Assembly (NCBI GenBank): GCA_963785125.1
Contig: CAWATU010000007.1
Coordinates: forward strand, 558,001 to 622,000
DNA from: QHXN01 sp963785125
GTDB lineage: Bacteria; Acidobacteriota; Blastocatellia; Pyrinomonadales; Pyrinomonadaceae
Direction: 5' to 3'
Length of the DNA stretch: 64,000 bases
Below the pieces are notes generated by a model. That model ran no database searches and was not told the DNA's origin. It was given only the letters and a program-made list of their open reading frames with translations. The position numbers were made by a program, and so were the translations under genes. Below are positions 26,201 through 34,993 of the stretch, piece after piece. Positions within the stretch are counted from its first letter, which is position 1; each line of letters begins with the position of its first letter.

Positions 26201-27310
26201 TCAATCACCCGGTCCCAGCTCCAATTCGCCCGGTGAAATCAACTCCCACCGGTCGCCTTCGCACTTGAAAAGCGCGGGCTGGAGCACGCGGTAACTTGAG
26301 TAGAAGCGCTGCGGGTCGTAGCCCTGCGTGCGCCCGAAGACCACGCCCAGCGCGCCCGCGGTGTAGCCGACGGCCTCGATGGTCAGGCCCAGGCTCGGCA
26401 CGACGACGTACACGCCCCGGCCGATGGGGTAGGCGAAGAAGTCGCCGTCACTCGCTTCCCTGTACTCTGCCTTGATGGTCGGGTTCTGCCTACGCTCGAC
26501 CGCGTTCACCGTGCCCACCCTCACCGCCGTGTAACGCTCCCTCAAACGCTCACGCTCGAAGGGGTCGTTCACGGCCCGGTTGTATATCTCGACGATCTCC
26601 TCGCCTACCTCCGGGATACTGTGTCTGCTCGCGGCCTTCTCGCCGTGGCCGATGGGTCGCGCCTGCTTGGACTCTTGATAATATGGGCTGCCAATCGTCG
26701 GCGTCTCGGCCGACGACTCCCGCGTCGTGGGGTTACTGCGGAAGAATTCCATATCACCTATGTCCCCACCCGCGTCCGCAGGCTTGTGCGCGGAGGAGTG
26801 CGTTGACTCAGACCGAGTACTCCTCGGCATCTGTGTGGGGGTGAGTTTTGGGGCCGCCTGTCTGAGCTTTGTCTTCACGTCCGCCACCTGCCTTTTGATG
26901 TCCCGCACGCGCTGCGTCAGCGCAGCCACGTCCGCCCCCGGGTCGGCCCCAAGCTCGCCGTCCTCGCCGCGGAAAAATGCGGCGAGTCGTGCTCTGAGCC
27001 CGCCTCGTTGTTTAGACTGCCAGTACCTCTGCTCCGGAGAGGGCGGGCGCCCGCGTCCGGGTTGCGGCGTGCCGTTCGCGACGGCACATAAATTATCGAC
27101 CTCGTACTCCACTTTGTGAGTCTCCTCATGGAGGCGGCCGACGACGCCCACCAGTTCTCCCAACCCGAGGGTTCCGTGCTTGCCCCGCCGTAAGAGGACG
27201 GCGCACACGCAGCCGGCCGCGAATCCGAGGATGAAGAGGGCGCCGACTTGGAGCACGTAGATGATGACGCCCACCAGCCAAGTCAGGAATTCTTGCAGGA
27301 TGTCCAACAT
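26201..27310 (-). CDS. Membrane-anchored protein with C-terminal SH3-like domain
   Basis: 369 residues from the ATG at 27310, preceded by GAAGGGGG; the frame is open to 27376. One or two N-terminal helices (about 5-45) are followed by a charged, low-complexity cytoplasmic stretch with heptad-like residues (RVRDIKRQVADVKTKLRQ). The C-terminal domain (about 245-365) includes FFAYPIGRGVYVVVPSLG and RFYSSYRVLQPALF. I do not recognise the C-terminal domain with certainty. It is the fifth gene of the operon, between the ATPase and the stator, and may couple the two. Confidence 0.65.
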   Translation of the reverse strand: MLDILQEFLTWLVGVIIYVLQVGALFILGFAAGCVCAVLLRRGKHGTLGLGELVGVVGRLHEETHKVEYEVDNLCAVANGTPQPGRGRPPSPEQRYWQSKQRGGLRARLAAFFRGEDGELGADPGADVAALTQRVRDIKRQVADVKTKLRQAAPKLTPTQMPRSTRSESTHSSAHKPADAGGDIGDMEFFRSNPTTRESSAETPTIGSPYYQESKQARPIGHGEKAASRHSIPEVGEEIVEIYNRAVNDPFERERLRERYTAVRVGTVNAVERRQNPTIKAEYREASDGDFFAYPIGRGVYVVVPSLGLTIEAVGYTAGALGVVFGRTQGYDPQRFYSSYRVLQPALFKCEGDRWELISPGELELGPGD

Positions 27311-27436
27311 GCCCCCTTCGCGTCCGCGCCTCGGCCACCGCGCGGGTAATGTGAAACGAGAACTTCGCGAAGCCACGGGCGGCGCTGCGTTCAGCGCCCG
27401 CGGGGTTACGCAGGGGACCGCGCCGCGTGCACGGCG

Positions 27437-30400
27437 TCAGCCACCGAGCCTGACCTCGAGCCAGTGACGCAGGGCCATGATGAAGACTGGCTCGACGAGA
27501 ACATTGGCCGTCTCCTCCGCCCCGCGGTAGCGGCTCAGACTCTGCCCCAGCCGCCGCCTCACCTCTTCCGAGTCCTCACCACTCAAGTTGACCGGCGGGA
27601 GCAGCCCCCTGTTCTTGGCGAACTTGTTGAAGGTCTCCACGAGGTCGGTCAACCGGTCGAGCTTTCCGGGCGGGGAGAGCTTGAGCGTGAGCGCCTCTGG
27701 CGTCAAGACCGTGTTCCAAGGGAGGGAGCGTGGGCCGGCACTGCGCCCCGCCTCGACAGCGGGCCACTCCGCGGAGACCTCCTCGGCTACGAAGCTCTCC
27801 CCGGCCAGAACCTTACGCTCGGGGTTTCCGCCCTCCACGTCCGACTCGTAGACGAGCCCGTAGGCGGCCTCCGTCTTGGGCTCGGGGCTGAGGATCACAC
27901 GGAAGGACTGGTCCTCGGCCCAGCCCGCGGCCTGCGAAAAGATCGTCTTGTAGAGGGCATTGATGCGCTCCTCTCCGTCGATGTCCAGCCAGCGGAAGAT
28001 GCGCGACCCATTGCCGCAGACGTAGACGTTCGGTACCGCCCGGCGGTAGACGCCGGCCTCCGTCAGGTGCCGCAGCAGTGACCCGACGTAGTAGAACAGC
28101 CCAGAGACGCCCAGCGCCAGGTGCTGCCGCAGGGACTTGACCTGATCGGTGCCCGCGTGAATCGGGAGTTGCTTGAAGATTCTCTCACTGTTGTAGCGCA
28201 GCAGCGTGTCGGTGGAGGCGTAGTGACGCCTCCTGTCGGTCGGGAACCTCCGCTTGACCTCGGAGAGCAGCGAGACGTCCACGTCGAACAGTTCCAGGAA
28301 GTCGGGCCTGTGCCAGAGGTAGTTGGAGAACATCCCCCTCCCGGCCAGTAGCAGCGAAGTCTGCCAGACTGGACTCTTGCCCTGCCAGACCGAGATATCC
28401 GAGGTGCTGCCCCCGATATCGATGAAGATCGTACCGGACTCGGTCGCCGCGTGGTGGTGGTTGACGAAGTAGAGAGCGGCGGCCACGCTCTCGGTCTGGC
28501 GCTCGTTATCGCCCGCCAGCCGCAGCCCCGACTGCACCGCGCACTCGGCCGTCACCTGCGACCAGATGCCGGGGAAGCCCTCAATCTGCTCCTCGTTGAA
28601 GGCGGTCGGATAGGAGAAGGCCCAGCCCACCTCGGTCGCCCCCTTGGCCGTTAGCTCGGCGGCCGCCTGAAGGCAGAGCTGCGTCAGGAAGGACCTCACC
28701 TTCCTCCTGTCGTCCGTCTTCGACGACCACTTCAGGTCGTAGTCCAGGTCCTTGTTGATGGGGTCGAACAGCTCCGCCGTCTCCAGCAGGTAGGCGTGCC
28801 CGTCGAGGAACGGCCTCAAGTCTTTGCCCGGGGCGTTGTGGAAGTCATCGAAGAAACTGAGTACGGGCATTTCGCTCTCGCGCCGCGGCAGGAAGAAGTC
28901 GAAGAGTTGCGCCTGCGCCCTGTCGCCAGAGGCCGTCACGCTTACCTTGCGGTTCTCGAAGTTGACGAGGAAGCTCTGCGCGCCGGTGCGCGCGCAGATG
29001 GTCGTGCTCGTCGCGCCGAAATCCACGCCGACCCTGTAGGCCATGCCGCGCGGCTGTGCCCCCGACGGCGGCGCGAGCAGTAGCAGCCCGGCGTCTTGCT
29101 CTTCCATCTGGTTCGACTGCGTGTTCGGGACGGCAGCGCGACAGATGATGGCGTCGGGGAATGTCTCAGTGCGCCAGTAGCGGCGCACGGCGCGGCCGCC
29201 CGGCGACACCTCGCTGCTGTCCACCGCCCCCGGAGCCGAAGGCTTCGCGGTGAAGGTTTCCGTGACGTTGTCGGCCGAGTAGCAGGTGTAGTACGCCCTC
29301 CAGCCGGCGGCCCTGAAGTTGGGCCAGATCTCCAGCGTCGGCACCCGGGCCAGCGTCTGGATGTCTTCGCGACGGTAGAGGTGCGAGAGCTCGACCGTGC
29401 GGCTGGCGTCGCTGCCCGTGTCCGGGCCCGACAGTCGCAGGAAGAGGCGGAGCTTGAACCCCTCCGGCGTCTGATCCCAGCGGACGCGCTCTGCGAGGTC
29501 TTCGGCGGTGAGGTGCTGCATCAGCTCCGGCCTGAGCGGCAGGACGGGCGTGACGACGTTGGTCCCGCCGGGCATCGTCAGCGACTGGTGGCCCGCGCCG
29601 AGCGTCGCCGGGAAGGCGCTCGCTTGATCGATGACGAACAGCTTCTTGGTGAAGAAGTCAGCCTCGCGCCAGACGTCGGCGGTCTTCGAGGCCGGCAGGC
29701 GCGCCGCAGCCAGCGTCTGCGCTCCCTCGACTGTCACGTCCTGCGGGGGCACGTTCCACTGATCGGCGATGCCCCGCTCGAAGACGAGCAGCGGCCGGGC
29801 CGGGCTCCTCCCTTCGGACGGAATGAGCCGAACGTGCGAGGCGTCGCTGATGTTACCGTCGGCCGGCTTGTCCAGGTATTTGAAGACCCCCGCCTCCTGG
29901 CCCACGATCCCGAAGCCGGACTGGCTGAGCGTACACGCCCCTGAGCCGGCGTCGCCGGCGAACTGCCTGAGCAACCCGGCCAGCTTGTCCCAGCGGCTCC
30001 GGTCAAGCCCCGGATGTTGGCCAATGCGGTCGATGAGCGTGTCAAGCCAGCCGGAGAGGATTTGGCGCTGGCGCGGCGGCAGCGTCCCGACCGGGTCTTT
30101 GAAATGTGTGCCGTTGTACCAGCCGACCTCCTGACCGCTGACGCGGTTAACGTAGTCGGCCGCCGTCGCCACGAGCGTCGTCGGCGAGGTCATCCCGACG
30201 GGCTGGCCGTTGAAGAGGAAGACGTAGAGCGTGCGCCACGACGTGTCGGCCGACAGCGAGGAGTTCGGCAGGAGCTTCGAGAGAGTGCGGAGGAAGTCCC
30301 GCTGCTCGACCTCGGTCTCCTGCGGCTGGTCGCCGTTGGCCGGCGGCGGCGCGGCGGGCAGCGTCACCAGCGACGCCGTCAGGCGGCTCAGCCCGACCAC

Positions 30401-30673
30401 CTCCTTGAGCGCCAGCATTGCCAGCATCCCGCGCCACTCGCCGAGCACGCGCTCGTGCAGCACATGCTGCTGGTTAAAGAGCGCCATCTCGAACAGCATC
30501 GGGCGCGCCCACATGTCGGGAATCGAGCTGATCTCCGTCTCGATCTTGTCGACCTTCAGGCCAGTGCTCAGCTTCTCCAGTGAGTCGCGCGTGCGCACGT
30601 CCCACTTCCCGACCTCGGGGATATTCTTGACGTTGTGCCCGGTCTTCAGCTTGGGCAGGATGGGGTGAGTCAT
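27437..30673 (-). CDS. Actin/Hsp70-fold ATPase with large N-terminal domain
   Basis: A 1078-residue protein. The N-terminal 530 residues are unrecognised. The C-terminal half is an actin/Hsp70-type ATPase: phosphate-1 loop RVGVDFGATSTTICA around Asp551, phosphate-2 loop IFIDIGGSTSDISVW around Asp752, and adenosine motif NVYVCGNGSRIF. The layout and size recall SrfB-like proteins, but I cannot confirm family membership. It is 62 bp downstream of the tubulin-like gene in the same operon. An ATP-dependent filament or a chaperone-like switch are both possible. Confidence 0.8.
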   Translation of the reverse strand: MTHPILPKLKTGHNVKNIPEVGKWDVRTRDSLEKLSTGLKVDKIETEISSIPDMWARPMLFEMALFNQQHVLHERVLGEWRGMLAMLALKEVVGLSRLTASLVTLPAAPPPANGDQPQETEVEQRDFLRTLSKLLPNSSLSADTSWRTLYVFLFNGQPVGMTSPTTLVATAADYVNRVSGQEVGWYNGTHFKDPVGTLPPRQRQILSGWLDTLIDRIGQHPGLDRSRWDKLAGLLRQFAGDAGSGACTLSQSGFGIVGQEAGVFKYLDKPADGNISDASHVRLIPSEGRSPARPLLVFERGIADQWNVPPQDVTVEGAQTLAAARLPASKTADVWREADFFTKKLFVIDQASAFPATLGAGHQSLTMPGGTNVVTPVLPLRPELMQHLTAEDLAERVRWDQTPEGFKLRLFLRLSGPDTGSDASRTVELSHLYRREDIQTLARVPTLEIWPNFRAAGWRAYYTCYSADNVTETFTAKPSAPGAVDSSEVSPGGRAVRRYWRTETFPDAIICRAAVPNTQSNQMEEQDAGLLLLAPPSGAQPRGMAYRVGVDFGATSTTICARTGAQSFLVNFENRKVSVTASGDRAQAQLFDFFLPRRESEMPVLSFFDDFHNAPGKDLRPFLDGHAYLLETAELFDPINKDLDYDLKWSSKTDDRRKVRSFLTQLCLQAAAELTAKGATEVGWAFSYPTAFNEEQIEGFPGIWSQVTAECAVQSGLRLAGDNERQTESVAAALYFVNHHHAATESGTIFIDIGGSTSDISVWQGKSPVWQTSLLLAGRGMFSNYLWHRPDFLELFDVDVSLLSEVKRRFPTDRRRHYASTDTLLRYNSERIFKQLPIHAGTDQVKSLRQHLALGVSGLFYYVGSLLRHLTEAGVYRRAVPNVYVCGNGSRIFRWLDIDGEERINALYKTIFSQAAGWAEDQSFRVILSPEPKTEAAYGLVYESDVEGGNPERKVLAGESFVAEEVSAEWPAVEAGRSAGPRSLPWNTVLTPEALTLKLSPPGKLDRLTDLVETFNKFAKNRGLLPPVNLSGEDSEEVRRRLGQSLSRYRGAEETANVLVEPVFIMALRHWLEVRLGG

Positions 30674-30735
30674 CTGTGTCTTACCTCCGCGGACTGACGT
30701 GGGGCCGGATGGCCGAGGCTACCCCGGCGGGCGGC

Positions 30736-32250
30736 TCACTCCGCTTGCGTCTCGCCGCAGGCGTCGTAGAGGGCGCGGACGAAGCGGCCGACGCCCTCGG
30801 CCTTCGTGTCCTTAACCTTCCAGTCGCTCATTATCTCCCACAGCTCGCCGAGCGCCTGCGGGTGCTCTTTCGCCACGGGCAGCAGGAGGTTCGCGAACGC
30901 CTCGCGGTCGAACTGGCTCGGGTCCTTCAGCCTAACCCCCGGCTTGTCGTTCTCGTCGAGGGCGGTCTCGGCGAAGGCGTTGAAGTTGACGAGCTGCCCG
31001 TGGGCGGAGGCGCCGCCCTCGCCCGACTGCGACTGCTCGACGTTCGCCAGCCACAGCAGGAAGCTCTCGCAGTAGGCCTTGAGCTGCTTCAGCTCCTGCT
31101 CCATGGCCGCCCTCAGGTCTACCTTGTGACTCCCCCGCCGGAAGAGGTTGACGTACCAGGGCGCGCGATACTCCCCGCCCCGCTGGTTGATGTCGGCCAG
31201 CATCGGGTGGTAGGACGAGAGGTAGGCGAAGGCGAAGCGCGCCATCCGGTCGATCTTCCGCTTGAGGTGCGCGAACCCCTCTTCGTAGGGCAGATCCTGC
31301 CAGTCGGTTCTGCCCTCCTCCGCGCGCGCGACGTGCGGGTAACCGTTGACCTCGCCCTGCCCGAAGAAGTGAACGGCGGCCAGCGCGGCGTACATCTCTA
31401 GCAGGTGCGGCTCGTTCTCCTGCTGCTGCCCGCCGATGCTCGACGCGCGCATCGGCTTCATCGTCTCGTTGCCCAGCAGGTAGACGGCGTTGCAGACCTT
31501 CAGGTCGTCCTGGTGGTAGTAGTAGGTCAGGGCGGTCTGCGTACTCAGCAGGAAGTTCTCGGCGTCCACGCGCAGCCGCTCGGCCTTGACTGGGTCGAAG
31601 GAGAAGTAGGGCAGCATCAGCACGCTCCCGAGCCGGAAGCTGCCGCTCTTGAACTGCGATGAGAACTCGTTGTTGACGAGGCGGCTGATGGTGGGCACGC
31701 CCGCCGCGCCCGTGCCGCCGAAGATCGAGCCGAAGAGCATGACCTTCGCGCCCTGCCCCCCCTTCACGTCGAGGCTGATCTGGTCGCGCATGCCGGCCCA
31801 CGGCTCCTCCTCCCCGAGCCTGACGGCGGCGGCCATCACCGCCGCCCCGATGGACGGGTGTCCGCGGAAGCCGAACTCCAGAGAGGTCTCCTTCTCACGG
31901 CGGCTGTAGAGTACGTCGAAGAGATGCGCCTCCTTCTGCCCGAGCGTGTTGTAGTGGAAGAACTGATCGAGGCGTTGCGGCTTGTCTTGGAGCGGCGACC
32001 AGACGTCCGGGTTGGCGATGCGCAGCACCGTCTTGAACAGCTCGGTGGCGCCGAGCTTGAGCTGCTTACAGTCGTAGTAGTTCTGCAGCAGCGTCTCGGC
32101 GCGCTTCAAGCTCCCGTTGGAGCCGTCCGGGTCAACGAAGAGCGCGAACAGCGACTTGTCGTCTGGCATGAGTCCGGCCGCGCAGAGGTGTATCAAGGAC
32201 TCGACGCACTTGGCCCCCGTCCCGCCGATCCCGATCACGTAGTAGCTCAT
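30736..32250 (-). CDS. Tubulin-like GTPase (Tubulin_2 type)
   Basis: A 504-residue protein with an N-terminal Rossmann-like loop VIGIGGTGAKCVESL (residues 5-19) and the tubulin/FtsZ signature in LFGSIFGGTGAAGVPTI (about 172-188), with GGTGAAG as the phosphate-binding T4 loop. It has no FtsZ C-terminal tail and is not a cell-division gene. Such tubulin-like proteins occur in accessory operons of unknown role. It sits 24 bp after the four-helix membrane protein. Its presence with an actin-fold ATPase and a MotAB-like stator in one operon is striking. Confidence 0.85.
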   Translation of the reverse strand: MSYYVIGIGGTGAKCVESLIHLCAAGLMPDDKSLFALFVDPDGSNGSLKRAETLLQNYYDCKQLKLGATELFKTVLRIANPDVWSPLQDKPQRLDQFFHYNTLGQKEAHLFDVLYSRREKETSLEFGFRGHPSIGAAVMAAAVRLGEEEPWAGMRDQISLDVKGGQGAKVMLFGSIFGGTGAAGVPTISRLVNNEFSSQFKSGSFRLGSVLMLPYFSFDPVKAERLRVDAENFLLSTQTALTYYYHQDDLKVCNAVYLLGNETMKPMRASSIGGQQQENEPHLLEMYAALAAVHFFGQGEVNGYPHVARAEEGRTDWQDLPYEEGFAHLKRKIDRMARFAFAYLSSYHPMLADINQRGGEYRAPWYVNLFRRGSHKVDLRAAMEQELKQLKAYCESFLLWLANVEQSQSGEGGASAHGQLVNFNAFAETALDENDKPGVRLKDPSQFDREAFANLLLPVAKEHPQALGELWEIMSDWKVKDTKAEGVGRFVRALYDACGETQAE

Positions 32251-32274
32251 AACGTTCTCCTCTCTTCCGGCCGC

Positions 32275-32748
32275 CTACCAGCGGCGCACGACGGCCGCGC
32301 CCCAAGGGATGTACTTGTAAGAAGGCGCCGAGCAGAGCAGGGTCGCGAGGTAGTAGACCGAGATGTTGTTCACCACGAAGAACACCTTCGCCAAGATGCC
32401 CCACTCCTGCGCCGTCGGGATCAGGACGATGCCCGGCAGGGCCCCCACCACCGCGAGGAAAAACAGCCCCAGCCACCACGTGTAGCGCTTGTCCGCGTTC
32501 GCCCAGCGGTTGAGGCTGAAACCCCACTGCCCCACGACGAACCAGGTCAGCGCGGCGACGCCCGCCACGATGACGCCGACCTCGGCCCACCAGCGGAACA
32601 CCGCGCGCCAGTCGTCGAGCACCATGTCCGTCCCCGTGGTGACGAGCGAGTCCAGCAACTCGTCCTGCCCTTGGATGACGAAGGAGAAGTAGAGCCAGGT
32701 GATGATCCCTATGCCCAGAATGAGGACGACGTGTTTGGGTCTGAACAT
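32275..32748 (-). CDS. Four-helix membrane protein
   Basis: A 157-residue protein with predicted membrane helices at about 7-25, 57-75, 92-112 and 118-138. There is no domain I recognise. Lying between the lipoprotein and the tubulin-like gene with 18 and 24 bp gaps, it is a probable membrane part of the same complex. Confidence 0.75.
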   Translation of the reverse strand: MFRPKHVVLILGIGIITWLYFSFVIQGQDELLDSLVTTGTDMVLDDWRAVFRWWAEVGVIVAGVAALTWFVVGQWGFSLNRWANADKRYTWWLGLFFLAVVGALPGIVLIPTAQEWGILAKVFFVVNNISVYYLATLLCSAPSYKYIPWGAAVVRRW

Positions 32749-32766
32749 GACCGCTCCTTTCCAGAC

Positions 32767-34119
32767 TCACCTGTCTACGCGGATGTAAAAGTAGACATCG
32801 CACACCTTCGGGGGCGTGGTGCTGAGTACGGTGCCCTGGAGGGTGCCGAGGAAGTTCCCTAGGTTGTACGTCTTCGCGCCGTTGAAGTCCTGCGGGCGCT
32901 GGCGCCACGCCTTGACATCGTCGTCGCTCATGTTCCACGTGATGACCCAGTCCGGCAACACGTACCTGCTCGGCCGTAACTGGACGCGGTAACGGTAGAT
33001 CCCTCCGGCCGGCAGTTCCGCTGCTTTCAGGTCCGCCCGGAGGTCGAGCGTGTTAAAAGGCCCCTGCTCGGGCTGCAAACTCGCTGCCACCTGAAGGGCT
33101 TTTTGCGCCTGCTGGCTTTCGACCATAGTCAGATCCGCTGCCCCGGTGTCCTCGCCTTTCCAAGCCGTTATTTCTGGCGTCAACTCGTTACCGTGCGCCA
33201 TTACGTTCGCGAGCGCGGCGTTGTACGGAAGTTCCAGACTAAAGCTGGCGGCCGTCTTGCCGCTGCTTATCTTGAAGGCTTTAACCCGGTCGCCTTTATA
33301 AGTGCCTGAGAGTAGATTGCTGCTGCTAATTTCGCTGATCTTGTCTGTCGACTTGCGCTTCGCGCCGGCGAATGACGCGGGCAGCGCCGTCAGGTGGCGC
33401 GAAAAAATAAGCACGTGGCTTTCAGGAAAACTGTTCACCCCCCTGCTGCCGAGCACTTCAAAATAGTGCGCGATGTCAGCGTGCGACCCGAACGCCAGAA
33501 GGTAAAAAGGTCTGTACGTATCGTTCTTATCGCCGCTCCTATAGCTAAACGTGTAATTGTCGGCGCCCACGTCATAAATCGCCCCGGCGAACTGGCTGCG
33601 TATGGCGTAGACGCCGACGGCCAAATTGTTAGCGATGAACTTCTGCTTGAGCCTGTCGCTCAGTTGATTCACGTCGGCGTTATCTTGAAACAGATCGCTG
33701 ACAATGACCGTCAAGTGAGTCGGCTCGGCTCGGTCAATGACCCGCTCGATGAGAGTCTTTGTGTTGTACTTGCTGTCGGCGTAAAACGCTGGCTTGGCTG
33801 CCTCCAGATAGGTGCGGCCGGGCAGCGGCGCGATGTCGTCACCAAACTTATAGAACGTAGCCTGCCCACCATTCCATCCTTCAATAACGCCCCGCTCCAG
33901 CAGGGGCACTACCTGCTGGTAAGAGCTGGTAGCCTGCGTCGAGACGAACCCCTTCATCGAAAGCGTCGCGTCAAAAAAAAGATCAACCTTCAGCGCGTCT
34001 GAAATTGGCCCCAGATTATCCTGCGGCTCCTCCGGCGGCGGGCTGCGCTTCTTGCCACAGGCGGTAAAACATATCGCCAGGCACACGCTCACGCACCAGA
34101 GGGCGAGGAGCCGTGACAT
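32767..34119 (-). CDS. Lipoprotein with vWA-like domain
   Basis: 450 residues from the ATG at 34119, which puts a signal peptide with the lipobox CFTAC directly at the N-terminus; the frame is open to an ATG at 34161. The exported part begins with a von Willebrand A-like fold: VDLFFDATLSMKGF resembles a MIDAS motif with Thr in place of the first Ser, and HLTVIVSDLFQDN carries a second acid. About 200 further residues look beta-rich. It is the first gene of the operon and probably faces the periplasm as a sensor or assembly part. Ribosome sites are weak at both starts. Confidence 0.75.
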   Translation of the reverse strand: MSRLLALWCVSVCLAICFTACGKKRSPPPEEPQDNLGPISDALKVDLFFDATLSMKGFVSTQATSSYQQVVPLLERGVIEGWNGGQATFYKFGDDIAPLPGRTYLEAAKPAFYADSKYNTKTLIERVIDRAEPTHLTVIVSDLFQDNADVNQLSDRLKQKFIANNLAVGVYAIRSQFAGAIYDVGADNYTFSYRSGDKNDTYRPFYLLAFGSHADIAHYFEVLGSRGVNSFPESHVLIFSRHLTALPASFAGAKRKSTDKISEISSSNLLSGTYKGDRVKAFKISSGKTAASFSLELPYNAALANVMAHGNELTPEITAWKGEDTGAADLTMVESQQAQKALQVAASLQPEQGPFNTLDLRADLKAAELPAGGIYRYRVQLRPSRYVLPDWVITWNMSDDDVKAWRQRPQDFNGAKTYNLGNFLGTLQGTVLSTTPPKVCDVYFYIRVDR

Positions 34120-34506
34120 GTCGCAAAAGAATATTTGACGGGAGACTGTTTTATCGGGCATTTCTTTTCGAAGGTAAAGCCACCGCCACAGTTAAAATAG
34201 TCCTGACAGGCTTTTCACATTCAGGCCGTTGGCTGCATGCGCGAAAGCTGAGCACGTTGAATTACGAAACACCCCTCAACATGTTCTCAACCGACACTGA
34301 AGAACTTTCAGCTCGCAGTACTGCTTAACCCAAGCGTGACGGGAACACGTCAGCACTCGTACATTTATGTACTTATGTGAGTAAAGATGAAAACCAGAAT
34401 CATCCGCTTAAAGGTAAATGGGCAGTCTCGCGGATAATCTGACGACAGAAATTATAGCTGACAAGGGCAAAAAGGCGGTGTTGATGAACGGTTGTGCCCC
34501 TGACAC

Positions 34507-34537
34507 AGCGCAATATGCGCTTCTATGATTTTTTTTG
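34507..34537 (+). terminator. Possible Rho-independent terminator
   Basis: AGCGCA and TGCGCT pair around ATA (34507-34521), followed within 8 bases by TTTTTTTT. The stem is short. On the plus strand no gene precedes it, so it may end a small transcript or be chance. Confidence 0.3.
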
Positions 34538-34722
34538 TCAAGGTTTTTCAAGAATATATTTTGTGACGCCTATGTCCGACATGTGCGAGCGGGAAGTCTA
34601 TTTTCCTGTGAGCCGTAAATTACGTTACGCCAGTCTACAAACTTATATGGAAGATAGGCCATAAAACACTGCCCTCTTTATACCGCATTTACTGATACCA
34701 TCTCTCTTCTGCCGGGGGCACC

Positions 34723-34875
34723 TCATCTACGCTTGGGAACACCCATCTCTTTAAGTCGGGGCAGCACACTCGGCACCACATCTTTGCTCACCGCGGGGCA
34801 AGATCTCTCCAACTTGCTGACTGTAAAGGACTCATCATTGAGCGGCGCACGCCAAAACTCTCGCGCTCGAAGTCA
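34723..34875 (-). pseudogene. Decayed C-terminal HTH of a Fic-type protein
   Basis: The minus strand reads SFTVSKLERSCPAVSKDVV, then VLPRLKEMGV and a stop. This lines up with SFTVNDLERACPGVSRDMV and VLRGLKEAGRV at the C-terminus of the intact Fic protein at 46193-47254. No start or Fic domain precedes it. It is the tail of a lost second copy or relative. Confidence 0.55.
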
Positions 34876-34959
34876 CAAATCGGGATAGGGCGGCTTGGCT
34901 TAGAAGTAAGAAGTTTAACTCTCACACTTGGATGGGATCTCACAGGGTGAGCAAGACAG

Positions 34960-34979
34960 ATTTGATAGTACTATCAAAT
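34960..34979. repeat. Perfect 20-nt AT-rich palindrome
   Basis: ATTTGATAGTACTATCAAAT, 15 bp beyond the stop of the leftward DUF262-HNH gene. It could be a weak terminator for the mcrBC operon or an operator. No U tract follows on the minus strand. Confidence 0.5.
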
Positions 34980-34993
34980 TCTCAGACTATCAC

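Larger units (their letters stand above)
34162..34993. other. AT-richer intergenic region, about 830 bp
   Basis: This is the longest stretch without an intact gene. It must hold the promoter of the eight-gene operon, which runs left from 34119. Within it are a hairpin with a T run (34507-34537), a decayed Fic-type helix-turn-helix fragment (34723-34875) and a perfect AT-rich palindrome (34960-34979). I see no other ORF or RNA gene. Base composition at 34370-34680 is clearly lower in GC than its surroundings. Confidence 0.6.
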
